Assembly: GCA_016745215.1 (NCBI GenBank)
Contig: CP050890.1
Span: forward strand, 1,178,001 to 1,242,000
Direction: 5' to 3'
Source of the DNA: Thiohalocapsa sp. PB-PSB1
Lineage (GTDB): Bacteria > Pseudomonadota > Gammaproteobacteria > Chromatiales > Chromatiaceae
DNA length: 64,000 nt
Position 1 is the stretch's first letter. Every line of letters begins with the position of its first letter. The position numbers and the translations under genes were made by a program. Under the pieces are notes generated by a model. That model was not told where the DNA came from and made no database searches. It worked only from the letters and a program-made list of their open reading frames with translations. Positions 7,859 through 16,858 of this stretch are shown in pieces.

Positions 7859-9313
7859 ATGCGTAAGGAATTCCTGTTGCTTGTGTTCAGCAGCCTGTTG
7901 ACGCTGGCTCTCGGCATTGGCCTGATCCGCTGGCTGGCTCCTGGTCTGCTCGGCGTGCCTGCTGATCTGCAATTGGTTCAGAGCGACCAGCGTGTCCCGC
8001 CCTTCTATCAAAATGTGTTTCGTGTCCAAGACCTGAACTCGCGCGATTTCATCCTGAAAGACCCGCATGTCAAGCGCGCAAAGCCGCTGGTTGCGGACCT
8101 CGGTGTCATGGGTCCCAATGATCTGCTTGGCTTTCGCAACCGCGCCATTGCGGTACGCCCCAAGATCATTACCATCGGCGACAGTCAAACCTATGGCAAC
8201 AATGCCGCATTGGAACAGAACTGGCCCAGCGTGTTGGCAAGGCGTCTCGGTTTGCCACCGGCGGCTGTTTACAATATGTCCACTGGCGGCTGGTCGGCAC
8301 TCGATTATTTGTATATCGCGGACAAAGCCCGCGCATTGCAGCCAAAAACGCTGATCATTGCCTTTTATGCTGGCAATGACCCACTGGAGGCCTTTATGCA
8401 GGCCTACGGTAATCCGATCTGGGCAGATTATCGAGTCGATCCTGATCTCAACCCGGGCGATGCACCGAAAGTTAACTTTCCGGCACCGCCAAATGAAATT
8501 TGGCAAGCAACGCTGGCGGATGACAGCAGCATGGCACTCACACCTGCTCTGCGCCATGCCAACAGCATGTCTCACCCGGCCGTGGATGCTGGTTGGGAGA
8601 TCATGGTGCGCGCCGCGGAGCGTTTGGCGACCCTATACGAGCAGTCCGATACAGATCTCATGATCACATTGATACCGACCAAAGAGTACGCGATGTCCAA
8701 CGCGCTGGCCACGGATGGCATGATGCCTCCTTCTGAATACCTCGCACTGGTGCAAGATGAGGCTGCCCGCATCCAAGCCTTTGCAGAACGGCTTTCCAGG
8801 CTCCGTTATGGGCGTTACGTCGATGTGACCACTGCATTATTGGCCAATGCCAGGATGGCGACCAACCTGTACGCTAAGGACACCGACGGCCATCCACTCG
8901 CCGCCGGTTACCAAGCCATTGGCGATGCTGTCGCGGCACATTGCGCCGAGGATCGACTAACCATTGCGCCCGGCCTGTATGGCGTCGGCACATCCCCGAC
9001 CGAGCTGTACCAGATCCGCCTGGTTACCGAGCAGGGATGGTGGCTGGTCACCGGAGCCGAAGCAGGCCTGCCAAAAGACTGGCTATCGCACCAGCTCTCC
9101 TTGTCGGCCAATGCGTCCACCCATACAGCGGACAACAAATTAGGCCAACTGAAGTTCGCGCGGGACGGCGAATTTTCATTTCTGACTTTCCTCGGTACCA
9201 TCACTGCCGAGGGCAAACGACATCCGATCGACCAGGAACCGAGCGATGGTCAACGCGCCCTGAATGAAATCGGAAGACAACAGATAGCTTGTTGCGGCCG
9301 CGCCGCCTCATGA
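7859..9313 (+). CDS. SGNH/GDSL hydrolase-like protein
   Basis: 484 residues with an N-terminal hydrophobic signal or anchor (residues ~4-25), so probably periplasmic or membrane-tethered. The SGNH hydrolase fold is indicated by block I IGDSQTYG (nucleophile Ser109), the block II glycine region NMSTGGWSALDY, block III AFYAGNDP (Asn), and a later DTDGHPLAAGYQAIGDAV that supplies the catalytic Asp-His. This architecture is common in polysaccharide O-acetyl transfer or deacetylation, but no acyltransferase partner is adjacent. The start at 7859 is chosen for GGAGACG just upstream and the clean signal; an in-frame ATG at 7796 would add an unlikely leader. Confidence 0.75.
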   Translation: MRKEFLLLVFSSLLTLALGIGLIRWLAPGLLGVPADLQLVQSDQRVPPFYQNVFRVQDLNSRDFILKDPHVKRAKPLVADLGVMGPNDLLGFRNRAIAVRPKIITIGDSQTYGNNAALEQNWPSVLARRLGLPPAAVYNMSTGGWSALDYLYIADKARALQPKTLIIAFYAGNDPLEAFMQAYGNPIWADYRVDPDLNPGDAPKVNFPAPPNEIWQATLADDSSMALTPALRHANSMSHPAVDAGWEIMVRAAERLATLYEQSDTDLMITLIPTKEYAMSNALATDGMMPPSEYLALVQDEAARIQAFAERLSRLRYGRYVDVTTALLANARMATNLYAKDTDGHPLAAGYQAIGDAVAAHCAEDRLTIAPGLYGVGTSPTELYQIRLVTEQGWWLVTGAEAGLPKDWLSHQLSLSANASTHTADNKLGQLKFARDGEFSFLTFLGTITAEGKRHPIDQEPSDGQRALNEIGRQQIACCGRAAS

Positions 9314-9340
9314 CGCAAAGCGCCGGGCTCTGCTGATGCT

Positions 9341-9503
9341 TTAGGCGATTGCCGGAGAGAAACAGACCAGCTGGCGGCGGATTCTCGTTCGCCTTCGCAA
9401 ACGCCGGCCCGCCCATAGCCGTTCTATGGGCAGGTTGCTACAACGTCGATGCCGGACGAAAAGACAAGCCAGGTGGCCTGTTTCTCCACAGCAATCGCCT
9501 TAA
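9341..9503. repeat. rptB copy 1 (about 163 bp)
   Basis: Imperfect inverted ends: TTAGGCGATTGCCGGAGAGA at the left, and at the right GTTTCTCCACAGCAATCGCC followed by TTAA. The interior contains a small palindrome around the CCCATAGCCGTTCTATGGG loop. Related copies are at 14483, 48155, 52335 and (inverted, interrupted) 62656. No coding potential. Confidence 0.7.
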
Positions 9504-9560
9504 CCCATTCTGGACGATCTGCTGGCTGCTGACGGACAGCCGCGGCGCCGGCAACAGTTA

Positions 9561-10188
9561 GTGATGGTGCAGAAACAAGCTAAACAGGTTGTTGGCTTGG
9601 GTGTCGCCTGCCGACTCATTCGCTACCGCTATCGGCGTCGGTATCGGTATCGGTATCGGCGAAGGTATCAGCGAAGGTATCGAACTGACCAACCCGCTAT
9701 CCGCCAAGCTCCTCGCTGACCGCCTAGCCACGCTGTCCGAGCTTCGTGAGCATGACCACAAGACGATCGAGCAGTGCCTTTTGCTTGCTGTTGTCGTCTG
9801 CGCACAACGCATCGCACACCAGCGAGCACGTCCTGAATCGCAGCGCACTCCAGCGCCGAGCCTGGTGCGATTTCAAACGACCGGCGTCGATCCCCGCTCG
9901 TCGCTTTGCCGTTACCCTCGGCAATCTTCAGCGCGATGGCCTGCGATGCGCGCCTAAGATGAGCGCAGGCGTTGATCCTTCGCGTTACGCTGTCCTTTCA
10001 CATGCTCTCATTAGCGCTAGGCCCAGCCGACAGACTCGATGGCCGCACGCTAGACGTCGAGCTTCTCATGACCGCATGGCATAGGGCGTTTTCTCTCTCG
10101 ATTCCGATTCCGATAGCGACCCCGACCCCGATTGCACTCCGCCGATGGCTGGATAGCGTGGTATAGGTTATTCATGAACCGCTACTTA
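9561..10188 (-). pseudogene. rptF copy A: dispersed repeat with a dead four-helix-bundle gene
   Basis: Read on the minus strand, a coding remnant starts near 10083. It begins MP.GHEKLDV, hits TAG, continues RAAIESVGWAIARL, then after TAA and a frame change gives ALKIAEGNGK, RRRFEIARGSALE and AIQDVL. These are hallmarks of the four-helix-bundle (S23/IVS-type, TIGR02436) protein family. The flanks contain ATCGGN hexamer runs (9620-9690 and 10105-10135). Copies B, C and D at 13566, 35872 and 62937 share flanks and most lesions, so the unit spread as a dead gene or decayed before copying. Confidence 0.75.
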
Positions 10189-10229
10189 GGAAACCCAAGA
10201 TGCGGCATAGGCTCCCGCTTTCAGGCGTC

Positions 10230-11216
10230 TTATTCCAGTCCGGCCACAATAGAGTCGATCAGAATAGGATGACTGACAGCGGTCTTCGCCCTTGGATGTC
10301 GCGGATCGATCAAGTCATGATCCAGTTCGAGTACTGCCTCGAATTGGAATCTGGTGATGGATTCATAGCCCTGGCTATGCCACGCGTCGATCAACTCGTT
10401 TATCGGGTCCGGGTCGACGGCATCATCGGCCGCATTGGTGATAAACACGACCCTATCTGGTGCTGGTGCATTCTGCTTTGCTGCTTTGCGCAGCGCAAAC
10501 CCCAGCCGCATGAACTCGCTGATCGGGCGCGTTGCGTTGCGCGGATAGACATGGGTTGGGTTCGGCACATTCTCCTTGAGATCTGCATCCTGCCATACAT
10601 AGAGGTTGGGCATGACACGCAAGAGATTGGCCGCAGGCCGGGCGATGGCGTCCGGTAGAAATTCTGGTTCCAGGAAAGGTGAGATCATCACGGCGCGATC
10701 CAGGTCGTCACGATATTGCGCGGCCCAGGCGGCCAACAGCCCTCCAGCCGAGAAGCCGACCACCGTTACCTGGCCGCCCAATCCCTGGGCAATATCCAGT
10801 GTTTCTGTGCTGTACTGGAGCAATTCATCAATGCCAAGTGTGCCGTGGTTGTCGTTTGGCCGGGATTCGAAGCCCATCTGCGGCATGCGTGGCAGCAGCA
10901 CAGTGTAGCCCATCTTGTGCAGCTGTTCGCCCAGCATCCGAAACTGGAGCGGACAACTGCGGTAACCATGAAAGAGCACGGCAACCCGCTCGGTCGCCGC
11001 GCCATTTGTCAGCAGTTGTGATTCGCAGCCGGGATGTAGCGGCAGCCCGGACTCCGCCGCCTTGACTGCCTCGAAGCGCAGGATGGCCTCTTGATAGCTT
11101 GCTGCTGGTTGAGCGGGTATCCTAGCGTCCATGGGATAGGCTAGGAAAAGCAGCACGACAAAGGCGACGCCGAGCAGCATGAACACAAGCAGTGCTTTGC
11201 CAATCGTTTGCAACAT
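10230..11216 (-). CDS. Membrane-anchored alpha/beta hydrolase
   Basis: 328 residues. An N-terminal transmembrane anchor (residues ~8-27) is followed by an alpha/beta hydrolase domain. The oxyanion-loop motif LFHGYRSCP lies around His83, the nucleophile elbow GFSAGG has Ser156, the acidic residue is probably Asp264/265 in NAADDAVDP, and the catalytic His300 is in LELDHDLID. The family resembles serine aminopeptidase or carboxylesterase-type lipases; the substrate is unknown. A GAGAGGCC ribosome site precedes the ATG. It stands alone, with the upstream spacer holding an IS5 remnant. Confidence 0.82.
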   Translation of the reverse strand: MLQTIGKALLVFMLLGVAFVVLLFLAYPMDARIPAQPAASYQEAILRFEAVKAAESGLPLHPGCESQLLTNGAATERVAVLFHGYRSCPLQFRMLGEQLHKMGYTVLLPRMPQMGFESRPNDNHGTLGIDELLQYSTETLDIAQGLGGQVTVVGFSAGGLLAAWAAQYRDDLDRAVMISPFLEPEFLPDAIARPAANLLRVMPNLYVWQDADLKENVPNPTHVYPRNATRPISEFMRLGFALRKAAKQNAPAPDRVVFITNAADDAVDPDPINELIDAWHSQGYESITRFQFEAVLELDHDLIDPRHPRAKTAVSHPILIDSIVAGLE

Positions 11217-11335
11217 TCCAGGCCTCTCGGTTTTCGTTCGTTCCGACCAGTACCTGGCCGGGTTGACGGGCTTGTTTGACGCAAGGCGTCAGGTTGGATA
11301 GTTCAATTCGCTCTAAACTTGTCCTCCGTCCTTTC

Positions 11336-11773
11336 AGAGTCTGTCTGGCAAAAGTTCAGCCGCAATTTGCAGGCGTTTTCTCGAGCATGGCGATATGGAT
11401 CATATTCTCAGCAGTACCCGTCAGGATCTCGAAATCCTTGTTGAGCCTGCGAAATCGACCGAGCCAAGCGAAACCGCGCTCAACCATCCAAGGTTTCGGA
11501 AGGATAGCCTATACGTGTTTGACTTTGGTGGAAATGTGCAAGACGAGTCCGCGTGTCTCGTCGACGAATTGCGAGTCGATCATCCCATGACTCGGCGATG
11601 CCGAGCGACTGTTAGCGCGCATGCAGGCTGGCACTGCCACGTCGATCACGGGGTTGAAAATGCTGTTCGATCCGTGCCCTTTCGGCGTCCGTCAGGTCAA
11701 TCGGATATCCCATGGCTTGTCCTCGAAGAAAAAGTACTTGACGTTGATAGACATTTTTTGCCAGACAGGTTCT
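11336..11773 (-). mobile_element. IS5-family insertion sequence, internally deleted
   Basis: Ends CTGTCTGGCAAAA (11341) and TTTTTGCCAGACAG (~11757-11770) form an inverted repeat. Between them are only the two ends of a transposase gene on the minus strand. The N-terminal part (11713-11612) reads MGYPIDLTDAERARIEQHF. The C-terminal part (11510-11356) reads PWMVERGFAWLGRFRRLNKD. The middle third of the gene is missing, so the element cannot transpose by itself. Confidence 0.75.
11356..11713 (-). pseudogene. IS5-family transposase, N- and C-terminal ends only
   Basis: Start codon at 11713-11711. The N-terminal fragment runs ~33 residues to a stop at 11612. The C-terminal fragment contains the ERGFAWLGRFRRL...KDFE block that carries the last catalytic Glu of IS5-type DDE transposases, and ends at a TGA (11358-11356). 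The central catalytic region is absent. Non-functional. Confidence 0.8.
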
Positions 11774-11889
11774 TAGTCCATCTGGGCTCACGCGGGCAAA
11801 GGATGCATGATGGTTAATCGGTTCAACCGGGTGGTATTCGAGCAGGTAGGCGATGGGCATCGCTGCCACGCGCCGTTGCCAACCCAGCT

Positions 11890-13572
11890 TCAGGCGTCTG
11901 CTGTGAGCAAGGCATCGATAATACGCATCTGATCCTGCGCCGCGAGATCGGCATGCATCGGCAGGCTGACGACCTGATCTGCAAGTCGTTGCGCAATCGG
12001 TGTGCAATGCGGGCAGCATAGATGGGCGTAGGCAGGTTGTTGGTTCAGCGCCACCGGGTAGTGCACCGCCGTTGGGATGCCGGCGGCTTTAAGCTTGTCT
12101 TGGATGGCCGGTCGATCGTCCACGAGCAACGTGTACTGGGCGAAGACACTGGTGCGTTCCTCGGCGGGCCAGGGCAGCAGCCGGATCTGTTGGGTTACGG
12201 GTGTCGCCGTCGCGACCCGTTGTTGCCTTGCACTGAGCAATTCGTGGTAGCGCCAGGCGACCGCCTGACGCTGGACGACCTCGTGCTGGAAACGATCGAG
12301 TTTGGCCAAGACAACAGCGCATTGTAGGGTATCCATGCGTCCGCCGACGCCAACGCGGGTGTGCACATAGCGCTGACTCTGGCCATGTACGCGGATCTCC
12401 CGGCAGGCTTGGGCGAGGGCGTCGTCGCTGGTGAAGATGGCACCGCCGTCGCCGTAGCAGCCGAGCGGCTTGCTGGGGAAGAAGCTGGTGCAGCCGATGG
12501 TGCTGAGATTGCAGCTCTTGTTGCCCTTGTAGGTGGCGCCGAAGCTCTGGGCGGCGTCTTCAATGACCGGGATTTGGTCATGGCGGGCGGCGATGGCGTT
12601 GATGGCGTCCATGTCCGCCGGCTGCCCGTAGAGACTGACCGGCATGATCGCCTTGGTCTTGTCGGTGATCTTGGTCTCGATCAGCCGTGCGTCGATGTTG
12701 CAGGTGTCGGGCTCGATGTCGACGAACACCGGCGTTGCGCCGAGCAGGGCGATGACCTCGACGGTGGCAACGAACGTGAACGGCGTGGTGATGACTTCGT
12801 CGCCGGGGCCGATGCCGAGCGCCATCAGGCTGATTAGCAGGGCCTCGGTGCCGCTGGCGACGGTGATGCAGTGCTTGGCGCCGGTGTAGGCAGCGAGGCG
12901 TGTTTCGAGTTCCCGCACCTCGGGGCCGAGGATGTATTGGCCGTGGCGAAGCACGGTTTCGAGGTTTCGCTCCAGCCGGGAGCGAATCAGGGTTTGCTGA
13001 AGGGGAAGGTTAACGAATGGGATGGCGGCTGTGATGACAGGCTCCACCGGGCTCTCTATCCAGTCGATTGCTTCTGCGGGTGTGAGCACTTGGATCTCTC
13101 CCAAGGCGTCGAAGCTCTGATCTACGGAGACGATACGGACTTGACAGCCGTGCAAACACCTTGCGCTCGCGACGATCTGTGCGTCTTCGAAATCGCTGGC
13201 CGCGTGATACAGATCTTTCTGTTCGAACCCGTAGCAGGTCAGTATCTCGACCTGCTCGAACAGCGCTGCTATAAGCCGCTTAACGATAAGGCGCGCATCG
13301 ACTGCTGGAATTCCGGCCTGCTTGAAGCGGCTGACCGCGATACAGTCGAGCGTGTTCAGCGTGGACGCACTAATCCAAATTCGGATCGCACTGCCACGGG
13401 TCATGTCCAACAGTTTTCCGGTGGCGTTGGTCGCGATGTCTTTGTCCAGCCAAAGATCGAGAATGGCGCTGCTATCGAGGACGAGGTGTTTGTCAGTACT
13501 TTGCACGATGGCGCTCTTCCCATTCTTTTGCTGCCAGTTCGCGGTGGTTGTCCTTTTCGATCTTCTTTTCAT
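11890..13572 (-). CDS. PIN-domain protein fused to a DegT/DnrJ/EryC1 aminotransferase
   Basis: One uninterrupted 560-residue frame. Residues ~1-165 are a PIN-type nuclease domain: HLVLDSSAILDLW with its first Asp, then DFEDAQIVASA and IVSVDQSFDAL with later acidic residues. Residues ~185-560 are a complete PLP-dependent sugar aminotransferase: FVNLPLQQTLIRSRLERNLE, ASGTEALLISLMALGIGPGD, VIEDAAQSFGATYKG, the PLP lysine in SFFPSKPLGCYGDGG, and HYPVALNQQPAY. Such enzymes make amino-sugars for surface polysaccharides. The PIN part ends at its usual length, so this may be a fusion by stop-codon loss. A GTG at the junction could also initiate a separate aminotransferase. The ATG (13572-13570) lies inside the rptF upstream segment. 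Confidence 0.75.
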   Translation of the reverse strand: MKRRSKRTTTANWQQKNGKSAIVQSTDKHLVLDSSAILDLWLDKDIATNATGKLLDMTRGSAIRIWISASTLNTLDCIAVSRFKQAGIPAVDARLIVKRLIAALFEQVEILTCYGFEQKDLYHAASDFEDAQIVASARCLHGCQVRIVSVDQSFDALGEIQVLTPAEAIDWIESPVEPVITAAIPFVNLPLQQTLIRSRLERNLETVLRHGQYILGPEVRELETRLAAYTGAKHCITVASGTEALLISLMALGIGPGDEVITTPFTFVATVEVIALLGATPVFVDIEPDTCNIDARLIETKITDKTKAIMPVSLYGQPADMDAINAIAARHDQIPVIEDAAQSFGATYKGNKSCNLSTIGCTSFFPSKPLGCYGDGGAIFTSDDALAQACREIRVHGQSQRYVHTRVGVGGRMDTLQCAVVLAKLDRFQHEVVQRQAVAWRYHELLSARQQRVATATPVTQQIRLLPWPAEERTSVFAQYTLLVDDRPAIQDKLKAAGIPTAVHYPVALNQQPAYAHLCCPHCTPIAQRLADQVVSLPMHADLAAQDQMRIIDALLTADA

Positions 13573-13707
13573 GAATAACCTATATAACGCCATCCAGACA
13601 TCGGCGGAGTGCAATCGGGGTCGGGTCGCTATCGGAATCGGAATCGGAATCGAGAGAGAAAACGCCCTATGCCATTCGGTCATGAGAAGCTCGATGTCTA
13701 GCGTGCG
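13566..13707 (+). repeat. rptF copy B, 5' part only
   Basis: Matches the first ~140 bp of rptF, from the ATGAATAACCTAT start through the ATCGGAATCGG run to the four-helix-bundle codons MPFGHEKLDV then TAG. At about 13707 the match stops abruptly and an ISAs1-family transposase begins; the two share GCCATC at the joint. The divergent PIN-DegT gene starts inside this segment. Confidence 0.75.
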
Positions 13708-14364
13708 GCCATCCCCAAGCTGCTGGAACTGCTGGAACTCAAGGGCTGCATCGTAACCAGTGATGCGATGGGCTGTCAGACCAAGATCGCCGCGCAGATC
13801 ATCGATCAGGGCGGCGACTACGTCCTCGGACTCAAAGGCAATCAGAGCACGCTGCACGAGGAGGTCGATGAGTTCTTCACTACGGCGGCCGAGGCTGATT
13901 TCGCCGATGTCCTGCACGACGACACCGAGGAGACCAACAAGCATCACGAGCGTCTAGAAGTGCGCCGCTACTGGATCACCGAAGAACTGGGCACCTTGTC
14001 CGAAACCGAGCGCTGGAAGCGATTGTACAGCATCGGTCTGGTCAAGCGTGAGTGCTGGATCGAGGATCGCCACAGCGTGGAGCGGCGCTTGTTCATCAAC
14101 TCGATCCCCGCCGACGCCAAGCGCTTCGCTCACGCCGTACGCGATCACTGGGGCGTGGAGAACCGTTTGCACTGGCGTCTAGATGTCGTCTTCGCCGAAA
14201 ACGCCAGCCGCGTCCACAAAGGCAACGCGCCGGCGATCCTAACCGCGATGCGCCACCTGTGCATGAATCTGTTCGAACGGGAGCCTTCCAAACTGCGCAT
14301 GTCACAGAAGCGCCGCAAGGCCGCTTGGGATGATGACTACCGCGCTAAGGTCATCTTCGGCTGA
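13708..14364 (+). pseudogene. ISAs1-family transposase, C-terminal ~218 residues
   Basis: Frame reads IPKLLELLELKGCIVTSDAMG through KGNQSTLHEEVDEFF and HWGVENRLHWRLDVVFAE to a stop at 14362-14364. These are ISAs1-family blocks: the second catalytic Asp (TSDAMG) and the Glu region (VVFAENASR) are kept. The N-terminal ~150 residues, with the first Asp, are missing because the gene is joined to an rptF fragment. The first in-frame ATG is at 13768. Not expected to be active. Confidence 0.85.
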
Positions 14365-14482
14365 GGATTTATACGTGCTCGCCCTGAGGCGTCATTCGGG
14401 CGCTGGGCAGCCTTCTGGGCAGCCTTCGGATGCAGGTGTAATACCCTGTTGTTGCCAAGAGACTGAGAAAGCGTTTGCCGTT

Positions 14483-14645
14483 GGGCGATTGCCGGAGAGA
14501 AACAGACCAACTGGCGCCGGATGCGCGTTCGCCTTCGTGAAGCGGCAACCCGCCTCTAGTCGCTCTATTGGGCCGGTTGCCGCAACGTCGATGCCGGATA
14601 AGAAGACAAGCCAGGTGGTCTATTTCTCGACAGAAATCGCCTTAG
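14483..14645. repeat. rptB copy 2
   Basis: About 163 bp, same ends as copy 1: GGGCGATTGCCGGAGAGAAA at the left and TATTTCTCGACAGAAATCGC at the right. It is directly abutted by an rptD copy, an arrangement repeated (inverted) near 62650. Confidence 0.7.
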
Positions 14646-14909
14646 AAGAGGGCATTGCGTTGGTTACGTCGACGACTTCTCTTGCTTTCCTCTGCGCCTC
14701 TGCGCGAGCTTCCTCTTCTCTTCCCCTCGTCTTTGCATCTGCGTGCGAGCTTTTTTCTAGGTGCCTCTGTGCGAGCCTTTTCTTGCCGCGTCGCAACAGA
14801 GTACAGACTCAACATCGCGCTGATCAGGAAGAGCCGGATAACGCAGACAATACAATCCAGTCAAATAGCACATCCGATAGCAATCAGAATATTCTGAGGC
14901 CTAACCCGT
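14643..14909 (+). repeat. rptD copy 1 (about 265 bp)
   Basis: Matches 62393-62657 in the opposite orientation. Shared landmarks are TTGCGTTGGTTACGTCGACG, the TCTGCG/GAGCTTTTTTC pyrimidine-rich block, GCCGCGTCGCAACAGAGTAC, GATCAGGAAGAGCC and GCACATCCGATAGCAATCA. No open frame of substance. Confidence 0.6.
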
Positions 14910-14946
14910 CGCAATTACCGCAATAGCAAGCAACATCGACCAGCCT

Positions 14947-16020
14947 ATGTTAACGCTGGATAGAAACTCGCAATGCCGCCTTGCCGCTCTCGGTCTGGCC
15001 ACGGAAGGCGCGGTGCGCATGGCGGTGCTGCTCGACTTGCCGGACCTGCTATCAGACCATGACTTGCATCCGGATGCCGTCATCCGCGCAATGGGATGTG
15101 ATCCAGCGCTGTTCCAGGATGCGGACAACACCATCGCGTTCAGCGCGGTCGGCCGCCTGCTGGAGCACGCGGCGGTGGCAACCGGCTGTCGCTGCCCCGG
15201 AATCGAACTCGGGCGGTCCAAGGGCCTGAATGTTATAGGTGCGGTCGGCCGAGCCGCGCGCCTGGCGCCCAACATTGGCAGCGCGCTTCGTGTAGTGACG
15301 TTGAACCTGCATCTGCACGATCGGGGGGCGATTCCTTATCTTTGGACCAGCGGCGACCAGGCCTTGTTCGGCTATGCCTTGTATTGTTCGGATATTGTGG
15401 GCGCCGGTCATATTTATGATGGAGCCTTGGCGATCTCTAACAACATCATCCGCGAGCTTGCCGGTCCAGATTGGTGCGCAACCGAGATTCGCCTATTCCG
15501 GGAAGCGCCCGAGGATATCACGCCCTATCGAGCGCATTTTCGTACCCAACTCCGATTCGCGGCGCCGCAGGCCGCGATCGTTTTTCCCAAGGCAGATCTC
15601 AGCCGGCCGTGCGTTGATGCTGATGCAGATCGTTTTGTCCTTGCTCTTCGCGATCTGGAATCGCTCGATGCTGCCTTCGGCGGCGGGCTCACGCACAAGG
15701 TCCGTCGGCTCTTGATGCGCTTGATGGTGGCGGGTGCCTTCCTGTCCGATTTGGCTCCCGATCGGGCAGCAATAGCCCGGCTGATGGGTCTTCACCCAAG
15801 AAGTTTGAACCGTCGACTGCGTGCAGAGGGGTCGACCTTTGCGGGGCGCTTGGCCGAGAGCCGTTATGCCATCGCTCGCGAGTTGCTCCGCGATACCAGG
15901 CTCCCCATCGACGCCATCGCGGCGCTTCTGGGCTATGCGGAAACCGCGTCCTTCGGCCACGCCTTTCGTCGCTGGTCCAGCAGCACGGCGACCGCCTGGC
16001 GCTCGCGGTTCGGGCAATGA
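14947..16020 (+). CDS. AraC-family transcriptional regulator
   Basis: 357 residues. The N-terminal ~230 residues resemble the ligand-sensing domain of the OruR/ArgR/VirS-like AraC group (RMAVLLDLPDLL, NLHLHDRGAIPYLWTSGDQALFGYALY). The C-terminal ~90 residues are the double helix-turn-helix: LMGLHPRSLNRRLRAEGSTF, ELLRDTRLPIDAIAALLGY and SFGHAFRRWSS. It presumably responds to a small molecule. It lies just upstream of the sulfatase/porin island on the same strand and is a candidate regulator of it; that link is positional only. Confidence 0.88.
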   Translation: MLTLDRNSQCRLAALGLATEGAVRMAVLLDLPDLLSDHDLHPDAVIRAMGCDPALFQDADNTIAFSAVGRLLEHAAVATGCRCPGIELGRSKGLNVIGAVGRAARLAPNIGSALRVVTLNLHLHDRGAIPYLWTSGDQALFGYALYCSDIVGAGHIYDGALAISNNIIRELAGPDWCATEIRLFREAPEDITPYRAHFRTQLRFAAPQAAIVFPKADLSRPCVDADADRFVLALRDLESLDAAFGGGLTHKVRRLLMRLMVAGAFLSDLAPDRAAIARLMGLHPRSLNRRLRAEGSTFAGRLAESRYAIARELLRDTRLPIDAIAALLGYAETASFGHAFRRWSSSTATAWRSRFGQ

Positions 16021-16392
16021 GACTGTGCAAGTATTCAAGGCTCGCGTACAGGTTGCCGTGCCTGGAGAGCAAACGATGCGCTCTGAATCGAAATCGGGAT
16101 CGGTATTGAGATCGAAGGCGACTGTATCCCATCTGCGCATTTTCGATCTGACGCTAAGATGCCGATCCCGATTTTGTCGCGAATTATCAAGCAGGCTCCG
16201 TCCAGACAGTGTAAAGTGCCCGGCCAATCGACAAGGTTTTATCGCCCTTTCCGAGTTTGCCAGTAGGTGCTGGCATGATTGCCCCCGCGGCGCCTCCATC
16301 GACCACAAGAGCGCTGTGGTTTGGCCAAGTTGATTTCCCGCACAACAGTGCCTTGATCAGCCATAACTTAGCTTGAAGTTGTCGACAAACCG
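16021..16392. other. Spacer, no gene seen
   Basis: About 370 bp without a convincing frame. It has two short ATCGGN-type hexamer stretches (near 16085-16112 and 16155-16178) like those in the repeat families. It separates the AraC gene from the degraded island. Confidence 0.5.
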
Positions 16393-16858
16393 ATGCCCGA
16401 GTTCAAGTCCCGAATTCCTTTTGCCACATTCTTGGCCGCGCTCGGCCTTTGCTTCGGACCCATGGTGGCGACGGCGGCGACCGACGAAGACCGTTGGCAC
16501 TTCCGCGCCGTTCCCTATCTTTGGCTGCCTGCCCTCGACGCCAGCGCGGATCTGACTGTCATCAGTCCGCGCGGCATCGAACGAGGCCCGCTGAGTGTCA
16601 GCGCGGAGACATCGCCAGATGACTATTTAAGCAACTTGGACATAGCCTTCATGCTCATGGGCGAGGCACGCAAGGGATCATGGTCTCTCTACACCGACCT
16701 GGTGTATGCCGACTTCGGCAACAAAGCCACGAAGATACGCGGTGTGGCCGGTCCCCTGAGCCTTGACACGAGCGCAACGCCCGAACAGACCTCAGCACGA
16801 CAGTCTGGACGCTGACCGCAGGCTATCGGGCCATCGATCGCTCCAACTTCCGCCCGCG
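16393..16858 (+). pseudogene. Outer-membrane beta-barrel protein, truncated and frameshifted
   Basis: Starts with a signal peptide (residues ~1-28, ending VATAATDEDRW). A mature part typical of small outer-membrane barrels follows: FRAVPYLWLPALDASADL, DYLSNLDIAFMLMGEARKG, WSLYTDLVYADFG. After residue ~133 the frame shifts near 16790; the continuation TTVWTLTAGYRAIDRSNF is in the next frame. The sequence then runs directly into the arylsulfatase at ~16858, losing the C-terminal half. Related proteins often accompany arylsulfatases, so a deletion between neighbours is plausible. Confidence 0.7.

Noticed and set aside
13573..13947. Possible extension of the PIN-DegT protein upstream to 13947
   Set aside because: The extra ~125 codons are antisense to the transposase fragment and to rptF, including the hexamer run read as Ile-Pro repeats, so the start is placed at 13572.
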